NCBI GenBank assembly: GCA_034003745.1 | Contig: JAVEYA010000067.1 | Coordinates: forward strand, 1 to 12,532 | Direction: 5' to 3' | DNA length: 12,532 nt | Origin: JAVEYA01 sp034003745 | GTDB lineage: Bacteria > Bacillota > Peptococcia > DRI-13 > PHAD01 | In this document: positions 12,439-12,532 of the stretch, in pieces | How positions within the stretch are numbered: position 1 is the stretch's first letter | Layout of the letters: each line of letters starts with the position of its first letter | Translations under genes and position numbers: made by a program | Notes under the pieces: generated by a model | The model's input: the letters and a program-made list of their open reading frames with translations, nothing else | Database searches by the model: none | Told to the model about the DNA's origin: nothing

Positions 12439-12532
12439 CCTGGCAACGACATACTCTCCCAGGGCGCGAGCCCAAGTACCATCTGCGCGGAAGGGCTTAA
12501 CTGCCGTGTTCGGGATGGGAACGGGTGGGACC
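12439..12532 (-). rRNA. rrf: 5S rRNA, 3' portion (cut by the window edge)
   Basis: Read on the minus strand, the segment contains the conserved 5S core: CCCACCCGTTCCCATCCCGAA, then ACACGGCAGTTAAGC, GATGGTACTTGG, GGGAGAGTA and the GTCGTTGCCAGG end. About 94 of roughly 117 nt are present, with the first ~23 lying beyond the window. As the last gene of an rRNA operon it implies 23S and 16S genes further right. An rrn operon next to csfB/gin is also the arrangement I recall in B. subtilis. Confidence 0.95.

Noticed and set aside
1..12532. CRISPR array, insertion sequence, toxin-antitoxin or defence island
   Set aside because: No regularly spaced repeats, transposase motifs, terminal repeats with target duplication, or defence-protein signatures were seen on either strand.

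Overview
The window reads as a near-origin chromosomal segment of an endospore-forming Firmicute, most likely an anaerobic clostridial or Negativicutes-type lineage; the exact taxon cannot be fixed from this sequence. The reasons are strong AGGAGG-type ribosome binding sites, an anti-sigma-G Gin/CsfB protein, a PSP1/RicT protein, a clostridial-type AbrB with tandem Spo0A boxes after its promoter, and a gene order that, from memory, matches the Bacillus subtilis block rrn - csfB - ... - yaaO - (tmk) - yaaQ - yaaR - holB - yaaT - yabA - yabB - yabC - abrB - metS - yabD. Almost everything lies on the minus strand.

Layout from right to left, the direction of transcription. The right edge carries the 3' part of a 5S rRNA with an rrn terminator. 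Next come an RraA-like protein and an O6-alkylguanine-DNA alkyltransferase (ogt), apparently one operon. gin follows with its own TTGACA promoter. An 82-residue basic helical protein on the plus strand meets gin stop to stop. A spacer of about 380 bp holds a dyad, an orphan short reading frame and a hairpin terminator. A second RraA-like gene with its own terminator follows, then an Orn/Lys/Arg-type PLP decarboxylase (yaaO-like) with a readable promoter.

The centre is a tight seven-gene block: darA (c-di-AMP-binding PII-like), yaaR, holB (clamp-loader delta'), ricT, yabA (replication initiation control), trmN6 (tRNA methyltransferase) and rsmI (16S rRNA methyltransferase). It links second-messenger sensing, replication control and RNA modification. 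It ends at a bidirectional terminator shared with abrB, the only long-recognised plus-strand gene. abrB and the metG-tatD operon diverge from adjacent sigma-A promoters. The left edge holds a long AT-rich interrupted palindrome beyond tatD and no recognisable gene.

I found no transposon, CRISPR array, phage module or defence system. The observations most worth checking are the Spo0A-box pair at abrB, the missing tmk between the decarboxylase and darA, the two RraA-like paralogues plus a small unrecognised protein in the gin region, and the left-edge palindrome. I do not see convincing evidence of a wholly new biological system.
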